NCBI RefSeq assembly: GCF_034093315.1
Contig: NZ_CP139300.1
Location: forward strand, 372,001 to 436,000
From: Prochlorococcus sp. MIT 1314
GTDB taxonomy: Bacteria > Cyanobacteriota > Cyanobacteriia > PCC-6307 > Cyanobiaceae
DNA length: 64,000 bases
Direction of reading: 5' to 3'
The position numbers and the translations under genes are program-made. Under the pieces are notes generated by a model. That model saw only the letters and a list, made by a program, of their open reading frames with translations, made no database searches and had not been told where the DNA came from. Shown one piece after another: positions 24,643-34,008 of this stretch. How positions within the stretch are numbered: the first letter of the stretch is position 1; every line of letters starts with the position of its first letter.

Positions 24643-24924
24643 TTAAACATTAACAGCTTCTAAATCCTGAGTTTGATTTACTTCAGTTTTATATTTTTTA
24701 TTCAATCTATAAGCATAAACTAAAGACCCTAAAGCCAAAGTACTAGAAGCTAATATTCCTGATATAAATAGCAGAGCGAAAAGTCCTCCAATTATCCCAC
24801 CTTTCAATCTAAGTAAATTTGATTTTATCAGAAGGATTAATAAAAAAACAATAGTGGCTTTTAATGAAGAAAATTTTAAAAAAGTTAATGTTGATAATGG
24901 ATTCAACAGCATTTCATCAGACAA
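24643..24924 (-). CDS. 93-residue membrane protein
   Basis: Two helices (SLKATIVFLLILLIK, GLFALLFISGILASSTLAL) and a soluble acidic tail. A second possible start is MLLNPLSTLTFLK at 24912. Not recognised. Confidence 0.6.
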   Translation of the reverse strand: MSDEMLLNPLSTLTFLKFSSLKATIVFLLILLIKSNLLRLKGGIIGGLFALLFISGILASSTLALGSLVYAYRLNKKYKTEVNQTQDLEAVNV

Positions 24925-24973
24925 AGATAATTAAATTTAATTTTAAAACCAAATTATAAAAACTGCATAAAAA

Positions 24974-24993
24974 AAAGACTCCTAAGAGTCTTT
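24974..24993 (-). terminator. Terminator of the 25022 gene
   Basis: AAAGACTC/GAGTCTTT stem with four-base loop and a T-run of eight on the minus strand, 29 bases past the minus gene's stop. Confidence 0.88.
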
Positions 24994-25021
24994 GATTTAT
25001 ATCTATAGGAAATTTATTGAT

Positions 25022-25159
25022 TTATTCATCAGTGTCAAAATTCTTTAAATTTGGACCTGCGACCAAACCAACTAATGCGAAAAGCACTAAAGAAAAGATT
25101 CCAAAAGCAGTAGCCCAAGGATTAAAACCACCTAAAGAAAAAGAAGCTAATAAATTCAT
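25022..25159 (-). CDS. 45-residue single-helix membrane protein
   Basis: MNLLASFSLGGFNPWATAFG, then IFSLVLFALVGLVAGPNLKN: one helix flanked by a GGFNPWA start and a GPNLKNFDTDE end. It has its own terminator, which supports a real expressed gene. Probably a conserved thylakoid-type small protein, unidentified. Confidence 0.65.
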   Translation of the reverse strand: MNLLASFSLGGFNPWATAFGIFSLVLFALVGLVAGPNLKNFDTDE

Positions 25160-25370
25160 GATTTAGAAAACAAAAAATATCTTGGAGTTAAGCATACAAA
25201 ATTTTTGAGGAAAATATACCTATTTTGAGACATTTCTTTGTAATTATGAAAATCTTTTAAATAAATCTCTTAATTGCCAATTCACATAAACTTCATTTTT
25301 TATTTTATTATGAAGGTAAATCCCTTTTTGAGAGGCATATTCTCAAGAGAACTATCACTATATTTTATTA

Positions 25371-25751
25371 ATGAATTCCAACTTTACCTTTATTTATGAC
25401 GGAGAATGTCCATTTTGCAATCATTTTGCAGAGCTCCTAGAAGTCAAAAGCAAGATAACTAATGTCAAAATTCTTGATGGTCGTAAAAATTTAAATATGA
25501 TTAATTCTCTATTAGACAAAGGTTATGACCTAGATAAAGGTGCTATTCTCCTAAAAGATGAAGAAATCTTTCATGGTGCAGAGGCAATAAATACTATATG
25601 CAAACAGATTAAGAACCCCTCCAGTAGTTTACTTTTGGTACTTTCTAGTGTATTCAAATCAAATAAAAGAACCAAAGTATTATTTCCGTTACTTATAACA
25701 GCAAGAAGATTAGCATTGATATCAAAAGGTATATCAACATCATTAGTATAA
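25371..25751 (+). CDS. DCC-family thiol-disulfide oxidoreductase (DUF393)
   Basis: 126 residues. Starts FTFIYDGECPFCNHFAELLE: the YDG-xC-xxC (DGECPFC) motif of the DCC family. The central GAILLKDEEIFHGAEAINTI is also typical. Thioredoxin-like fold; partner unknown. Confidence 0.88.
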   Translation: MNSNFTFIYDGECPFCNHFAELLEVKSKITNVKILDGRKNLNMINSLLDKGYDLDKGAILLKDEEIFHGAEAINTICKQIKNPSSSLLLVLSSVFKSNKRTKVLFPLLITARRLALISKGISTSLV

Positions 25752-25858
25752 AAATAAATAATTTCTAAAAATTAAATAACATATTTATAAGCTTCTGTAT
25801 CATTAAAAGATAATTGATTAAATATTAGCTAGAACTAAATTGAAACACTAAATATTTA

Positions 25859-26044
25859 ATGATAGAAAATTTCAATCCCTTTATTTCATTAGGTGGAGAT
25901 AATCAAAAAGTTAATCATATGGCAGAAGCAGCACTTGAAATGAATTTAACATGTAATGATTTAAAGAAGGATTTGAATTTAACTGATGGAGATGTAGTTG
26001 ATATGTTGCAACTAGTTATGGATAGGTTTAAAAATAGTAATTAA
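25859..26044 (+). CDS. 61-residue orphan
   Basis: MIENFNPFISLGGDNQKVNH, then a helical acidic domain (LKKDLNLTDGDVVDMLQLVM). Looks like a small conserved protein; family unknown. Confidence 0.55.
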   Translation: MIENFNPFISLGGDNQKVNHMAEAALEMNLTCNDLKKDLNLTDGDVVDMLQLVMDRFKNSN

Positions 26045-26074
26045 GTTTAAATACTTATATTTATAATTATTTTT

Positions 26075-26377
26075 ATGAAAACGATACAAATTGAGTTTTC
26101 AAAATATGAACCGGTTAAATTTTTATGGTCTGAATTAATAGAAGATTATGGATTTGATAAAGCCAGAAAAATAGTTTCACAAGCAATTGACTTACAAAAA
26201 ATGAATTGCACTAAAAATAGCACTATGCCAATCATATTTTCAAAAACAGGAGGATTGGCTCTAATTCCTATACAAATTTTAAAAAAAGAGGATTTTAAAA
26301 TCAGCTACAAAGATAATCAAGTTTTAATATTTAATCTAAAAAGAAAAGCATTTCAAATTTTAAATGAAGCAAAATAA
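26075..26377 (+). CDS. 100-residue orphan
   Basis: Soluble alpha/beta-looking protein (TIQIEFSKYEPVKFLWSELI; TKNSTMPIIFSKTGG). No domain recognised. Same-strand neighbour of the MBL-fold gene. Confidence 0.6.
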   Translation: MKTIQIEFSKYEPVKFLWSELIEDYGFDKARKIVSQAIDLQKMNCTKNSTMPIIFSKTGGLALIPIQILKKEDFKISYKDNQVLIFNLKRKAFQILNEAK

Positions 26378-26442
26378 TAGATATCATTACTTTCTCGATA
26401 AAGTCAAAATTTATTTATAGTCTAATTAACAATCATGTGATA

Positions 26443-27159
26443 ATGACTTTTGAAGCTACCTACCTTGGATCAAATGGTTGGTTCATAAAATTTAGAAAAA
26501 CCAATTTAATAATTGATCCTTGGCTCAAAGGTGATTTAATATTTCCACCAGGAGAATGGTTTTTCAAAGGATCATTAGAACGAGAACTTTCAATAGATCA
26601 AGATATAGATGTTATTTTATTAACCCAAGGATTACCTGACCACTGTCATATTCCAACTTTAAAAACTTTCAAAAAAGATATTCCCATAATTTGCCCTAGA
26701 AGTGCAAAAGAAATATTAGAAAAAATAGGTTTCAACTCAATTAAAATTCTAGAGCCAAAAGACAAAACTCATCAATGTAATTTAAGTATTGAAGCCACCG
26801 CTGGGGCTCCTGTTCCACAAATCGAAAACGGATATATTGTTAAAGACGATGAAAATAATAGCTTTTATATAGAACCGCATGGATATCTTGATAAAAATTT
26901 AGAAAATCAAAATCTTGATGCAGTCATAACTCCTACAAAAAATTTAGAATTGCCCTTATTAGGTTCTTTTGTAAAAGGTGCTGATGTAATACCTAAATTA
27001 ATTAACAAATTCAATCCGAAATTTATACTTTCAAGTACTGTAGGAGGAGATGCAAAATTTTCTGGTTTCTTAAATAACTTTATTTCAGTAGAGGAATATA
27101 AAAAAGAATTAAATTGTACTCTTATAGATTTAGAGAGTATGCAATCTATTATTGTATAA
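26443..27159 (+). CDS. MBL-fold hydrolase, UlaG-like
   Basis: ~239 residues from ATG 26443 (GTG 26437 also in frame). FEATYLGSNGWFIKF, LIIDPWLKGDL and ILLTQGLPDHCHIPTL: the last is where an MBL enzyme has THxHxDH, here replaced by TQGLPDHCH. Only part of the metal-binding set remains, so it may be a non-canonical or inactive member. Substrate unknown. Confidence 0.78.
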   Translation: MTFEATYLGSNGWFIKFRKTNLIIDPWLKGDLIFPPGEWFFKGSLERELSIDQDIDVILLTQGLPDHCHIPTLKTFKKDIPIICPRSAKEILEKIGFNSIKILEPKDKTHQCNLSIEATAGAPVPQIENGYIVKDDENNSFYIEPHGYLDKNLENQNLDAVITPTKNLELPLLGSFVKGADVIPKLINKFNPKFILSSTVGGDAKFSGFLNNFISVEEYKKELNCTLIDLESMQSIIV

Positions 27160-27230
27160 ATTGATTCGAAGTAATTTTCAATTCCTTCATTTAGAATTAA
27201 GGTAAATCAAGTTAAAAGGAGTTTAATAAA

Positions 27231-27596
27231 ATTCATTCCATTTTTTTCACCTCAATAATTTTATTAGTCTTAAATAGTAGTTATTTATGTGATGATTCAA
27301 AGCTTGATTTAGTGATTAGAAATAATATTAATGGTGATTTTTCAATAATAAAAAAGATATCTGAATTAAAGCCAGGTGCATTTATAAATATTAATTGGGA
27401 TACAAAAAAGCTTATGCTTCCATACTCTCTAAGGCAAGATTACATTTCATTTACAGATAGAAAATGGGAATGGAGTTACCAACTTAATAGGGAAGGATAC
27501 CCTAATATTAATAATCCTTCTTTATCAGAATTACTTCCTTCTGGAGAAATAAAAACACATTTTTGTGAACTAGAAGATAAAAGTTCAAACTCATAA
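27231..27596 (+). CDS. Secreted orphan, possible ATT start
   Basis: The frame is open from a TAA at ~27212 and has no ATG, GTG or TTG before GTG 27312. An ATT at 27231 lies 9 bases after AAGGAG and would give a signal peptide (IHSIFFTSIILLVLNSSYLC); the GTG start would lose it. Mature part: IISELKPGAFININWD-type beta protein. Function unknown. If ATT is wrong, the true start is 27312 or there is a sequence error. Confidence 0.5.
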   Translation: MHSIFFTSIILLVLNSSYLCDDSKLDLVIRNNINGDFSIIKKISELKPGAFININWDTKKLMLPYSLRQDYISFTDRKWEWSYQLNREGYPNINNPSLSELLPSGEIKTHFCELEDKSSNS

Positions 27597-27644
27597 TTTC
27601 AAAAAGGATCCTAAATTATTCAATTATTAACCCCTTTAGTAAAG

Positions 27645-30251
27645 ATGAAAAACCCAATAAATCAAAAATATAATTCAAGATATATAAAAATTGAAGACTA
27701 TAAAGTATTTGATTATGAAATACCTGAAATCTTTTTAGACTTCGTAATCAAGAAAAATGAAGTAAATGTCACAACAAAACTTAAATTAATAAAAAAAAAT
27801 CAATTTACCAATAATCTAATTCTTGATGGTACAGACATATTTATTAAAACAATATATATTGATGACTTTGTTTTAGAAAAGGAATACTACACACAGAAAA
27901 AAAATAATTTAATGATTAAAAATATAAATAAAGATAGTTTTTCATTAAAAATAGAAGGAATAATTAAACCAAAGGAAAATTCATCCCTTTTAGGAATGTA
28001 TGAAAGTAATGGGATTATAACTACACAATGTGAGGCAGAAGGATTTAGAAGAATAAGTTATTTCTCTGATAGACCTGATATTCTAAGCAAATATACTGTA
28101 AGGATTGAGGCAGACAAGAATGATTATCCTGTCTTACTTTCAAATGGTAACGTCGTACAAGAAAATAATCTTACATATAATCGCCATGAAATAATTTGGG
28201 AAGACCCATATCCAAAACCCTCATATTTATTTGCATTGGTAGCAGGAAAACTGAATTGTGTAAAAGACTATTTCATAACTAAATCCAATAAAAAAGTTAA
28301 AATAAATATTTATGTTGAGAATGGGGATGAAAAATATGTTCAACATGCAATAAGTTCCTTAAAGAAATCAATGAGATGGGACGAGGATAAATATAACCTT
28401 GAATACGATTTATCCTTATTCAATATTGTTGCAATCAGGCACTTTAATATGGGAGCAATGGAAAATAAAAGTCTAAATATTTTTAACTCAAAACTAATAC
28501 TTGCTGATTCTAAAACGACAACTGATGATGAGTTAGAAAGAATAGAAGGAGTCATTGCTCATGAATACTTCCATAATTGGACCGGCAATAGAATTACTTG
28601 TAGGGATTGGTTTCAATTATCTCTAAAAGAGGGTTTAACAGTATTTAGGGATCAACAATTCACTGCAGACCTTCATAATTATGAAATAAAGAGACTTGAG
28701 GATGCAAAATTTCTTAAAAATAATCAATTCAGGGAAGATTCCGGTCCAACATCACATCCAGTAATGCCAGAAAGATATCAAGAGATAGACAATTTCTATA
28801 CGACTACGATATATGAAAAAGGTTCAGAAATAATTAGAATGCTTTGCAATCTTGTAAAAGACAAAAATTTCCATAAAGGATTTAGTAATTACATCTCAAC
28901 ATATGATGGGAAGGCCGCAACAATAGACCAATTTGTCGATAAAATTTTAGAGCACAATAAGGAAATCGATCCTAAAAAATTTAAAGTCTGGTACAAGCAA
29001 AATGGCACACCAAAAGTTAAATTCAAGAGAATCTGGGATCAAACAGACGAAAAACTTACAATTCAGGCTTCTCAAAGTAATCCAATTAAGAATAACCCAT
29101 ATAATGATTTACCTCTAATAATGCCTATAAATCTGGCTATATTTTGCGGTGAAAATAAAACAATAGAAAAAACAGTTGTTTTAAAAACAAAAAAACAAGA
29201 ATTTACTTTTAGCAATGTAAGATCTCACCTTCAAATCCCTTTAGTAACTTATTTTCGCGAATTCTCTTCACCAGTTGAGTGGGAATCAGACACTACCTTG
29301 GATGAAAAATTTTTAATTTTAAAATATGAAAAAGATTTTTTTACATTATCTAATACTGTAAAAGTATTTTATAAAAAAATCATCTTATGCAGATTAGATG
29401 AAAAGCCAGATCATAAACTTGAAAATAAATTAATAAGCACCTTAATATCTTTTTTAAAAAATAAAGATATTAATTTATCTCTTTTATCAGAATTACTAAG
29501 TATTCCGCCATTTGCTGAAATTGAATCAGAGATAGAAAATATAAACCCTTTAAAAATATATAAAACTATTGACGAATTAAATTATTTATTCGGTACCAAA
29601 TTAAAAAAAGAATTATATATTATGCTCCAAGAGATAGAGAAAAATCTAGATAAAGTGTGGCCAGACGGTAAAAATGAAAGAAAACTAATCGAAACTATTT
29701 GGAAACTACTCTTACAGAGTGATGATGAGGAAATTAAAAGCAAAATAATTAATTATGTCGATAGTAATTCGATGACGCTAGCAAAAGCTGCATTGAATTC
29801 TTTTAGTAGGATTAATTGTCCTGAAAGAAAAATTATTTCAAATATATTCTTCAATAAATGGAAAAATAATAGTGTAGTTTTGGATAGTTGGTTCTCATTC
29901 AATGCATCTATAGAAATTGATAAAAAAACAAGCAGCATTGAAAAATTATTTGAAAATAAGTTTTTTGACTCAAAATCACCAAACACTTTAAGAGCTATAT
30001 TAAATACTTTCGTAACAAGGAATAGTACTTTTCATGCAATGGATGGTTCTGGTTATAGATATATTGCAAAAAAGATAATTGACTTTGACAAATTAAATCC
30101 AATCGTAATTTCCCGATTTGTAAAAGTATTTAGTAGATACAATTATTATTCAGAACCTTACAAAAGTAATATGATAGAAACATTAAAGCAGATTAAAAAA
30201 AATAAACTATCAACAAATACTAAAGAAGTATTAGATGCAATAATAGATTGA
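27645..30251 (+). CDS. pepN: Aminopeptidase N (M1 family)
   Basis: 868 residues, full length. GAMEN motif near residue 269 (MGAMENKSLNIF), zinc site HEYFHNWTGN near 305 with the second Glu ligand ~20 residues on (LKEGLTVFRDQQF), and the downstream YEKGSEIIRML motif. The C-terminal half is the helical ERAP-like domain. Removes N-terminal residues from cytosolic peptides. Stand-alone gene. Confidence 0.95.
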   Translation: MKNPINQKYNSRYIKIEDYKVFDYEIPEIFLDFVIKKNEVNVTTKLKLIKKNQFTNNLILDGTDIFIKTIYIDDFVLEKEYYTQKKNNLMIKNINKDSFSLKIEGIIKPKENSSLLGMYESNGIITTQCEAEGFRRISYFSDRPDILSKYTVRIEADKNDYPVLLSNGNVVQENNLTYNRHEIIWEDPYPKPSYLFALVAGKLNCVKDYFITKSNKKVKINIYVENGDEKYVQHAISSLKKSMRWDEDKYNLEYDLSLFNIVAIRHFNMGAMENKSLNIFNSKLILADSKTTTDDELERIEGVIAHEYFHNWTGNRITCRDWFQLSLKEGLTVFRDQQFTADLHNYEIKRLEDAKFLKNNQFREDSGPTSHPVMPERYQEIDNFYTTTIYEKGSEIIRMLCNLVKDKNFHKGFSNYISTYDGKAATIDQFVDKILEHNKEIDPKKFKVWYKQNGTPKVKFKRIWDQTDEKLTIQASQSNPIKNNPYNDLPLIMPINLAIFCGENKTIEKTVVLKTKKQEFTFSNVRSHLQIPLVTYFREFSSPVEWESDTTLDEKFLILKYEKDFFTLSNTVKVFYKKIILCRLDEKPDHKLENKLISTLISFLKNKDINLSLLSELLSIPPFAEIESEIENINPLKIYKTIDELNYLFGTKLKKELYIMLQEIEKNLDKVWPDGKNERKLIETIWKLLLQSDDEEIKSKIINYVDSNSMTLAKAALNSFSRINCPERKIISNIFFNKWKNNSVVLDSWFSFNASIEIDKKTSSIEKLFENKFFDSKSPNTLRAILNTFVTRNSTFHAMDGSGYRYIAKKIIDFDKLNPIVISRFVKVFSRYNYYSEPYKSNMIETLKQIKKNKLSTNTKEVLDAIID

Positions 30252-30265
30252 TTTATTGATGATAT

Positions 30266-30487
30266 TTAACTAAATATAATAATAACAATTGTAAATATTA
30301 ATAATATAATAAATAGAAGATACTTATTAATAAAAATATAATCAAATACATTTTTATTATTATCTTTATTCCACTTTTTATTGACGTATTCCTTAGTTAT
30401 AAATTTATTAGGTCTGCCACAATATAAACATGTTGGAGAAGTTTTTAAAATTAAATTTTTACATTGGGGGCACTTTTTTTTTTCCAT
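30266..30487 (-). CDS. Zinc-ribbon membrane protein
   Basis: 73 residues. N-terminal zinc ribbon C-x2-C...C-x2-C (KKCPQCKNLI, PTCLYCGRPNK), a lysine-rich linker, and a C-terminal helix LLFIILLIFTIVIIIFS. Convergent with pepN. Role unknown. Confidence 0.75.
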   Translation of the reverse strand: MEKKKCPQCKNLILKTSPTCLYCGRPNKFITKEYVNKKWNKDNNKNVFDYIFINKYLLFIILLIFTIVIIIFS

Positions 30488-30653
30488 AATTTGATTTTAC
30501 TGAATAAAATTAAAATCAGAAAAAATAAATAAAATAAGTAATTTAAATTTAATGTATTATATTTTGAATAATTAAATATCATTGCAAAAACAAATATGAT
30601 TCAAACTATTTAAAAAAATTCTATATAATGAGAAATTAGTATTTTTGTTTGTA

Positions 30654-30815
30654 ATGTTTGCTATTGCACTTGGTATGTCTCCTATCGAAAAAATCACTGT
30701 TGCAATATCTGCTTCAATTTTTATAATCGCGTTTACATGGGTCTCAATTAAGGGAGATTTAAGAAAACTTGCTAATGAACTAATTGAAGATAATGAAAAC
30801 AATCAGGATAATTAA
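30654..30815 (+). CDS. 53-residue membrane protein
   Basis: MFAIALGMSPIEKITVAISA, one helix (ISASIFIIAFTWVSI), then an acidic tail (ANELIEDNENNQDN). The reverse frame over this region looks like a shadow. Unidentified. Confidence 0.55.
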   Translation: MFAIALGMSPIEKITVAISASIFIIAFTWVSIKGDLRKLANELIEDNENNQDN

Positions 30816-30827
30816 AAATTTTTTAAC

Positions 30828-31028
30828 TTACTTTGCATGCAAACTAGGATAATCAATAATATGCCTAATTTCTTTTAGAGAAGAACCATATATTTTTTGA
30901 CCATTTAAGTTAACACCAATCCATTTTTCCTTTTGATTAAAAAAATTACATTTAGTATTATCCCTCTCGAGATAATCTTTATTATCCCAATTTAAAGTTA
31001 TATCCCAACCTTTATAATTTTCTATCAT
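30828..31028 (-). CDS. 66-residue small soluble orphan
   Basis: MIENYKGWDITLNWDNKDYL; repeated aromatic residues (W8, W14, W36) and KIYGSSLKEIRHIIDYP at the end. It may be a small beta-domain. Family unknown. Confidence 0.6.
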   Translation of the reverse strand: MIENYKGWDITLNWDNKDYLERDNTKCNFFNQKEKWIGVNLNGQKIYGSSLKEIRHIIDYPSLHAK

Positions 31029-31121
31029 TGAGAAAGAGAGAACATACTCAAATAATACTCAGAGAAACAAATAACAAAAACAAAGGAAATAAGTATTTTT
31101 TTCGTTATTTTTTTTTAATAT

Positions 31122-32297
31122 TTATTTAGCCTTGACTTTTATTTTACGAGCAGCCTCATCTGCATTTTTTCTAGCCAAATTAATATCAGAATTTGATGAG
31201 AGAACAATACCCATTCTTCTGCCTTTTCTGGAAACTGGTTTGCCAAATATGAGCACTTTAGTCTTTTCAAATTCTAATGCTTCATTAAGACCCTCATAAA
31301 TAGGATTTATAAACTCATGGTTAGAGAGGATAACTCTGGTCGCAGAGGGTTCTATTAGATCTATATACGGTATTGGTAAATTCAAAAAAGCCCTTAAATG
31401 TAATTCAAATTCATTAATATTTTGACTAACTAATGTAACCATACCGGTGTCGTGCGGTCTTGGAGATAATTCTGAAAATATAACCTCACTTCCTTTTATA
31501 AAAAACTCTACTCCGTATAAACCAGCTCCATTAAGGTTATTTAATATTCTACTTGTCATTCTCTTAGCTTCAATAATTAAGGACTCGTTGATCTCTATAG
31601 GTTGCCAGCTACATTGATAGTCTCCATTAGATTGAAGATGTCCAATTGGTAAACAAAAAATATTTTCACCATTTTCTTTTCTTACAGTTAAAAGAGTAAA
31701 CTCAAAATCAAAATTAATAAATTCTTCAATAATTACACCTTTAACCTTTCCTCTTGAATTTGCTTGTGCCTGTTTCCAAGCATTTTGCAAATCATTTTTT
31801 GTTTCAACCAAACTCTGTCCCTTTCCAGAAGAGCTCATTAAAGGCTTAAGTAAAAGTGGGAATCCAATTTCATCTGCTTTTTTTTCTAAATCATCAAATT
31901 CAAAAATGTAATCAAACTTTGCAGTTTTTATTTTTAAATCTCTAGAAGCTAAGTCTCTAATTTTATCTCTATTCATTGTTATTTCGACAGTTCTGGCGTT
32001 TGGAACAATATTGAATCCTTCATCCTCTAGTTCTTTTAGGGCCTCAATCGAAAGTGCCTCTATTTCTGGTACAACATAGTCAGGATTAAATTCTTTTATG
32101 ACATTTTTTAAAATATTTTTATCTCCCATATCAATTACTCTTGAATAATCAGCGACTTGCATTGCAGGTGCTTTTTTATATCGATCAATTGCAATAACTT
32201 CTAATCCTAACCTTTTGGATTCTATTACTAATTCTTTTCCAAGCTCGCCACTACCAAGTAATAAAATTCTTTTTTTAGAAAAAATTGAATCTTTCAT
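31122..32297 (-). CDS. purT: Formate-dependent GAR transformylase
   Basis: 391 residues, ATP-grasp enzyme that makes formyl-GAR from GAR, formate and ATP, an alternative to the folate-dependent PurN step of purine synthesis. ILLLGSGELGKELVIESKRL, PEIEALSIEAL, KPLMSSSGKGQS (ATP loop) and ELSPRPHDTGMVTL are all present. ATG at 32297. The small gene 32309 sits 11 bp upstream on the same strand. Confidence 0.95.
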   Translation of the reverse strand: MKDSIFSKKRILLLGSGELGKELVIESKRLGLEVIAIDRYKKAPAMQVADYSRVIDMGDKNILKNVIKEFNPDYVVPEIEALSIEALKELEDEGFNIVPNARTVEITMNRDKIRDLASRDLKIKTAKFDYIFEFDDLEKKADEIGFPLLLKPLMSSSGKGQSLVETKNDLQNAWKQAQANSRGKVKGVIIEEFINFDFEFTLLTVRKENGENIFCLPIGHLQSNGDYQCSWQPIEINESLIIEAKRMTSRILNNLNGAGLYGVEFFIKGSEVIFSELSPRPHDTGMVTLVSQNINEFELHLRAFLNLPIPYIDLIEPSATRVILSNHEFINPIYEGLNEALEFEKTKVLIFGKPVSRKGRRMGIVLSSNSDINLARKNADEAARKIKVKAK

Positions 32298-32308
32298 ATT
32301 TATAAAAT

Positions 32309-32551
32309 TTATTCGTCATCACAAGATGGTTGTGCAGATGTATCATCTGTAATTTTTTTATCTTTAGAATAAGTAAATAAAAATTTTCTACCAAACCAAT
32401 TTTGACTTTGCATGCTATTAATTATTGATCTTGAAATTGCTCCTAATAAAAAGACTCCAATCATTGCCCAAATAATTCTTTCTAAAGCAATTGCAGGTAA
32501 AAAACCTTGACCGGAATCAATAATTTCAGTAAGTGGGTCTAAAGGGTCCAA
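32309..32551 (-). CDS. 80-residue membrane protein upstream of purT
   Basis: MDPLDPLTEIIDSGQGFLPA, a helix (ALERIIWAMIGVFLLGAIS) and a soluble tail ending AQPSCDDE. Unknown. The short gap to purT suggests a shared transcript. Confidence 0.6.
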   Translation of the reverse strand: MDPLDPLTEIIDSGQGFLPAIALERIIWAMIGVFLLGAISRSIINSMQSQNWFGRKFLFTYSKDKKITDDTSAQPSCDDE

Positions 32552-32696
32552 ATTTAAACTGACTAATAATATTAATTATAAAGGGTTAAAGAAATGAAAA
32601 ATTAAAATTTATAAAAGAAATAAACAAAACCATTAGATAATTTAAACACAAAAAAGTATATACAATGCTATCTTCAAAGGGTAATTTTTTTTAGAT

Positions 32697-33176
32697 ATGC
32701 AAGTTGACGTACAAAATACTACTGTTCTTTCCGCAGACGGATCATCTATAAAACTTGGTGAATACTCAGGGGAAGTAATTTTAGTTGTTAATGTAGCTAG
32801 TTATTGCGGAAATACTGCTCAGTATGAGGATCTTCAAAAGCTTCATGATTTATATTCAAGCAAAGGCCTAAGAATAATTGCATTCCCCTGTAATGATTTC
32901 GGAAAACAAGAACCCGACTCTCTTTCAGAAATAAAAGATTTTTGTACCACAAAATATGGAGTTAAGTTTGAAATCTATGAAAAAGTTCATGCTAAAGGCA
33001 ACACCACAGAACCATACACAACCCTTAACAAAGTCGACCCTGAAGGAGATGTTGAATGGAATTTCGAGAAGTTTCTGATAGGAAAAGATAGTAAAGTAAT
33101 TGCAAGATTCAAACCAGGTGTTAAACCTTTTGACGAAAACTTAATAGCAGCTATCGAAGTAGCCTTAGATTCATAA
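32697..33176 (+). CDS. gpx: Glutathione peroxidase family protein
   Basis: 159 residues, correct length. VNVASYCGNTAQYEDLQ with peroxidatic Cys 37, the FPCNDFGKQEPDSL motif (Gln of the catalytic tetrad), and VEWNFEKFLIG with the tryptophan. Reduces hydroperoxides. Many such bacterial and plant enzymes use thioredoxin rather than glutathione. Confidence 0.94.
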   Translation: MQVDVQNTTVLSADGSSIKLGEYSGEVILVVNVASYCGNTAQYEDLQKLHDLYSSKGLRIIAFPCNDFGKQEPDSLSEIKDFCTTKYGVKFEIYEKVHAKGNTTEPYTTLNKVDPEGDVEWNFEKFLIGKDSKVIARFKPGVKPFDENLIAAIEVALDS

Positions 33177-33313
33177 CAACCTTCTTATAATTCAAATTAA
33201 TATATTAAAAATAAATACCTTTATATTGAATTAAAAAATAACAATATTATTCTTAAAACACTATTCTTTCAGGATTCAAGCCTGTCTAATATTATTTAAT
33301 TTAATTTTAAATC

Positions 33314-33961
33314 TTATTTATTATCAGAATCAACTTCTACATCTATTATTTCATCTTTAACCGTTATTTTTTTAGGTTTAATTGATTTTAACTCTGGCTC
33401 TATTTTTTCTTCTTTAACTTCACTTTCTTCTGCTTCCTCTGTTTTTAATTCTGGCTCTATTTTTTCTTCTTTAACTTCACTTTCTTCTGCTTCCTCTGTT
33501 TTTAATTCTGGCTCTATTTTTTCTTCTTTAACTTCACTTTCTTCTGCTTCCTCTGTTTTTAATTCTGGCTCTATTTTTTCTTCTTTAACTTCACTTTCTT
33601 CTGCTTCCTCTGTTTTTAATTCTGGCTCTATTTTTTCTTCTTTAACTTCACTTTCTTCTGCTTCCTCTGTTTTTAATTCTGGCTCTATTTTTTCTTCTTT
33701 AACTTCACTTTCTTCTGCTTCCTCTGTTTTTAATTCTGGCTCTATTTTTTCTTCTTTAACTTCACTTTCTTCTGCTTCCTCTGTTTTTAATTCTGGCTCT
33801 ATTTTTTCTTCTTTAACTTCACTTTTTTCTGTAGTTAAAAGAAATTTTAAAAGTTTTTTAAATAATAAGAAGCCTTTTTCAATTCTTTTTGTACCTAAAA
33901 TTGAGAGCAAAACGACTAAAATTATGAATATTTCAGGTGAATTTAAACCTAATAGTTTCAT
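33314..33961 (-). CDS. TatA-like anchor with 57-bp repeats
   Basis: 215 residues. Residues 1-45 have a TatA/B-like form: short polar start, hydrophobic helix (SPEIFIILVVLLSILG), and an amphipathic helix (GTKRIEKGFLLFKKLLKFLL). They are followed by seven complete and one partial copy of a 19-residue unit containing EVKEEKIEPELKTEEAE (residues 47-192). The unit is highly acidic and repeats almost identically in DNA. True TatA is ~70-90 residues, so this is either an unusual Tat component or another anchored protein with the same N-terminal architecture. A cytoplasmic acidic brush is likely. Confidence 0.75.
   Translation of the reverse strand: MKLLGLNSPEIFIILVVLLSILGTKRIEKGFLLFKKLLKFLLTTEKSEVKEEKIEPELKTEEAEESEVKEEKIEPELKTEEAEESEVKEEKIEPELKTEEAEESEVKEEKIEPELKTEEAEESEVKEEKIEPELKTEEAEESEVKEEKIEPELKTEEAEESEVKEEKIEPELKTEEAEESEVKEEKIEPELKSIKPKKITVKDEIIDVEVDSDNK
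33386..33823. repeat. 57-bp tandem repeat array (7.7 copies)
   Basis: The 19-codon unit is repeated in DNA with almost no drift, so copy number has probably changed recently and may vary between strains. Copy boundaries differ by only a base or two at the first and last unit. Confidence 0.9.
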
Positions 33962-34008
33962 AAAGTTTCATATTCTATTTATATTTTAGTACATGGTAAA
34001 AATTTAAT

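Noticed and set aside
30572-30802. Minus-strand frame of 76 codons
   Set aside because: Lies opposite the plus-strand membrane protein 30654-30815, which has the better coding pattern.
33386-33823. CRISPR array
   Set aside because: The repeats are contiguous, with no spacers, and lie in frame within a coding sequence.
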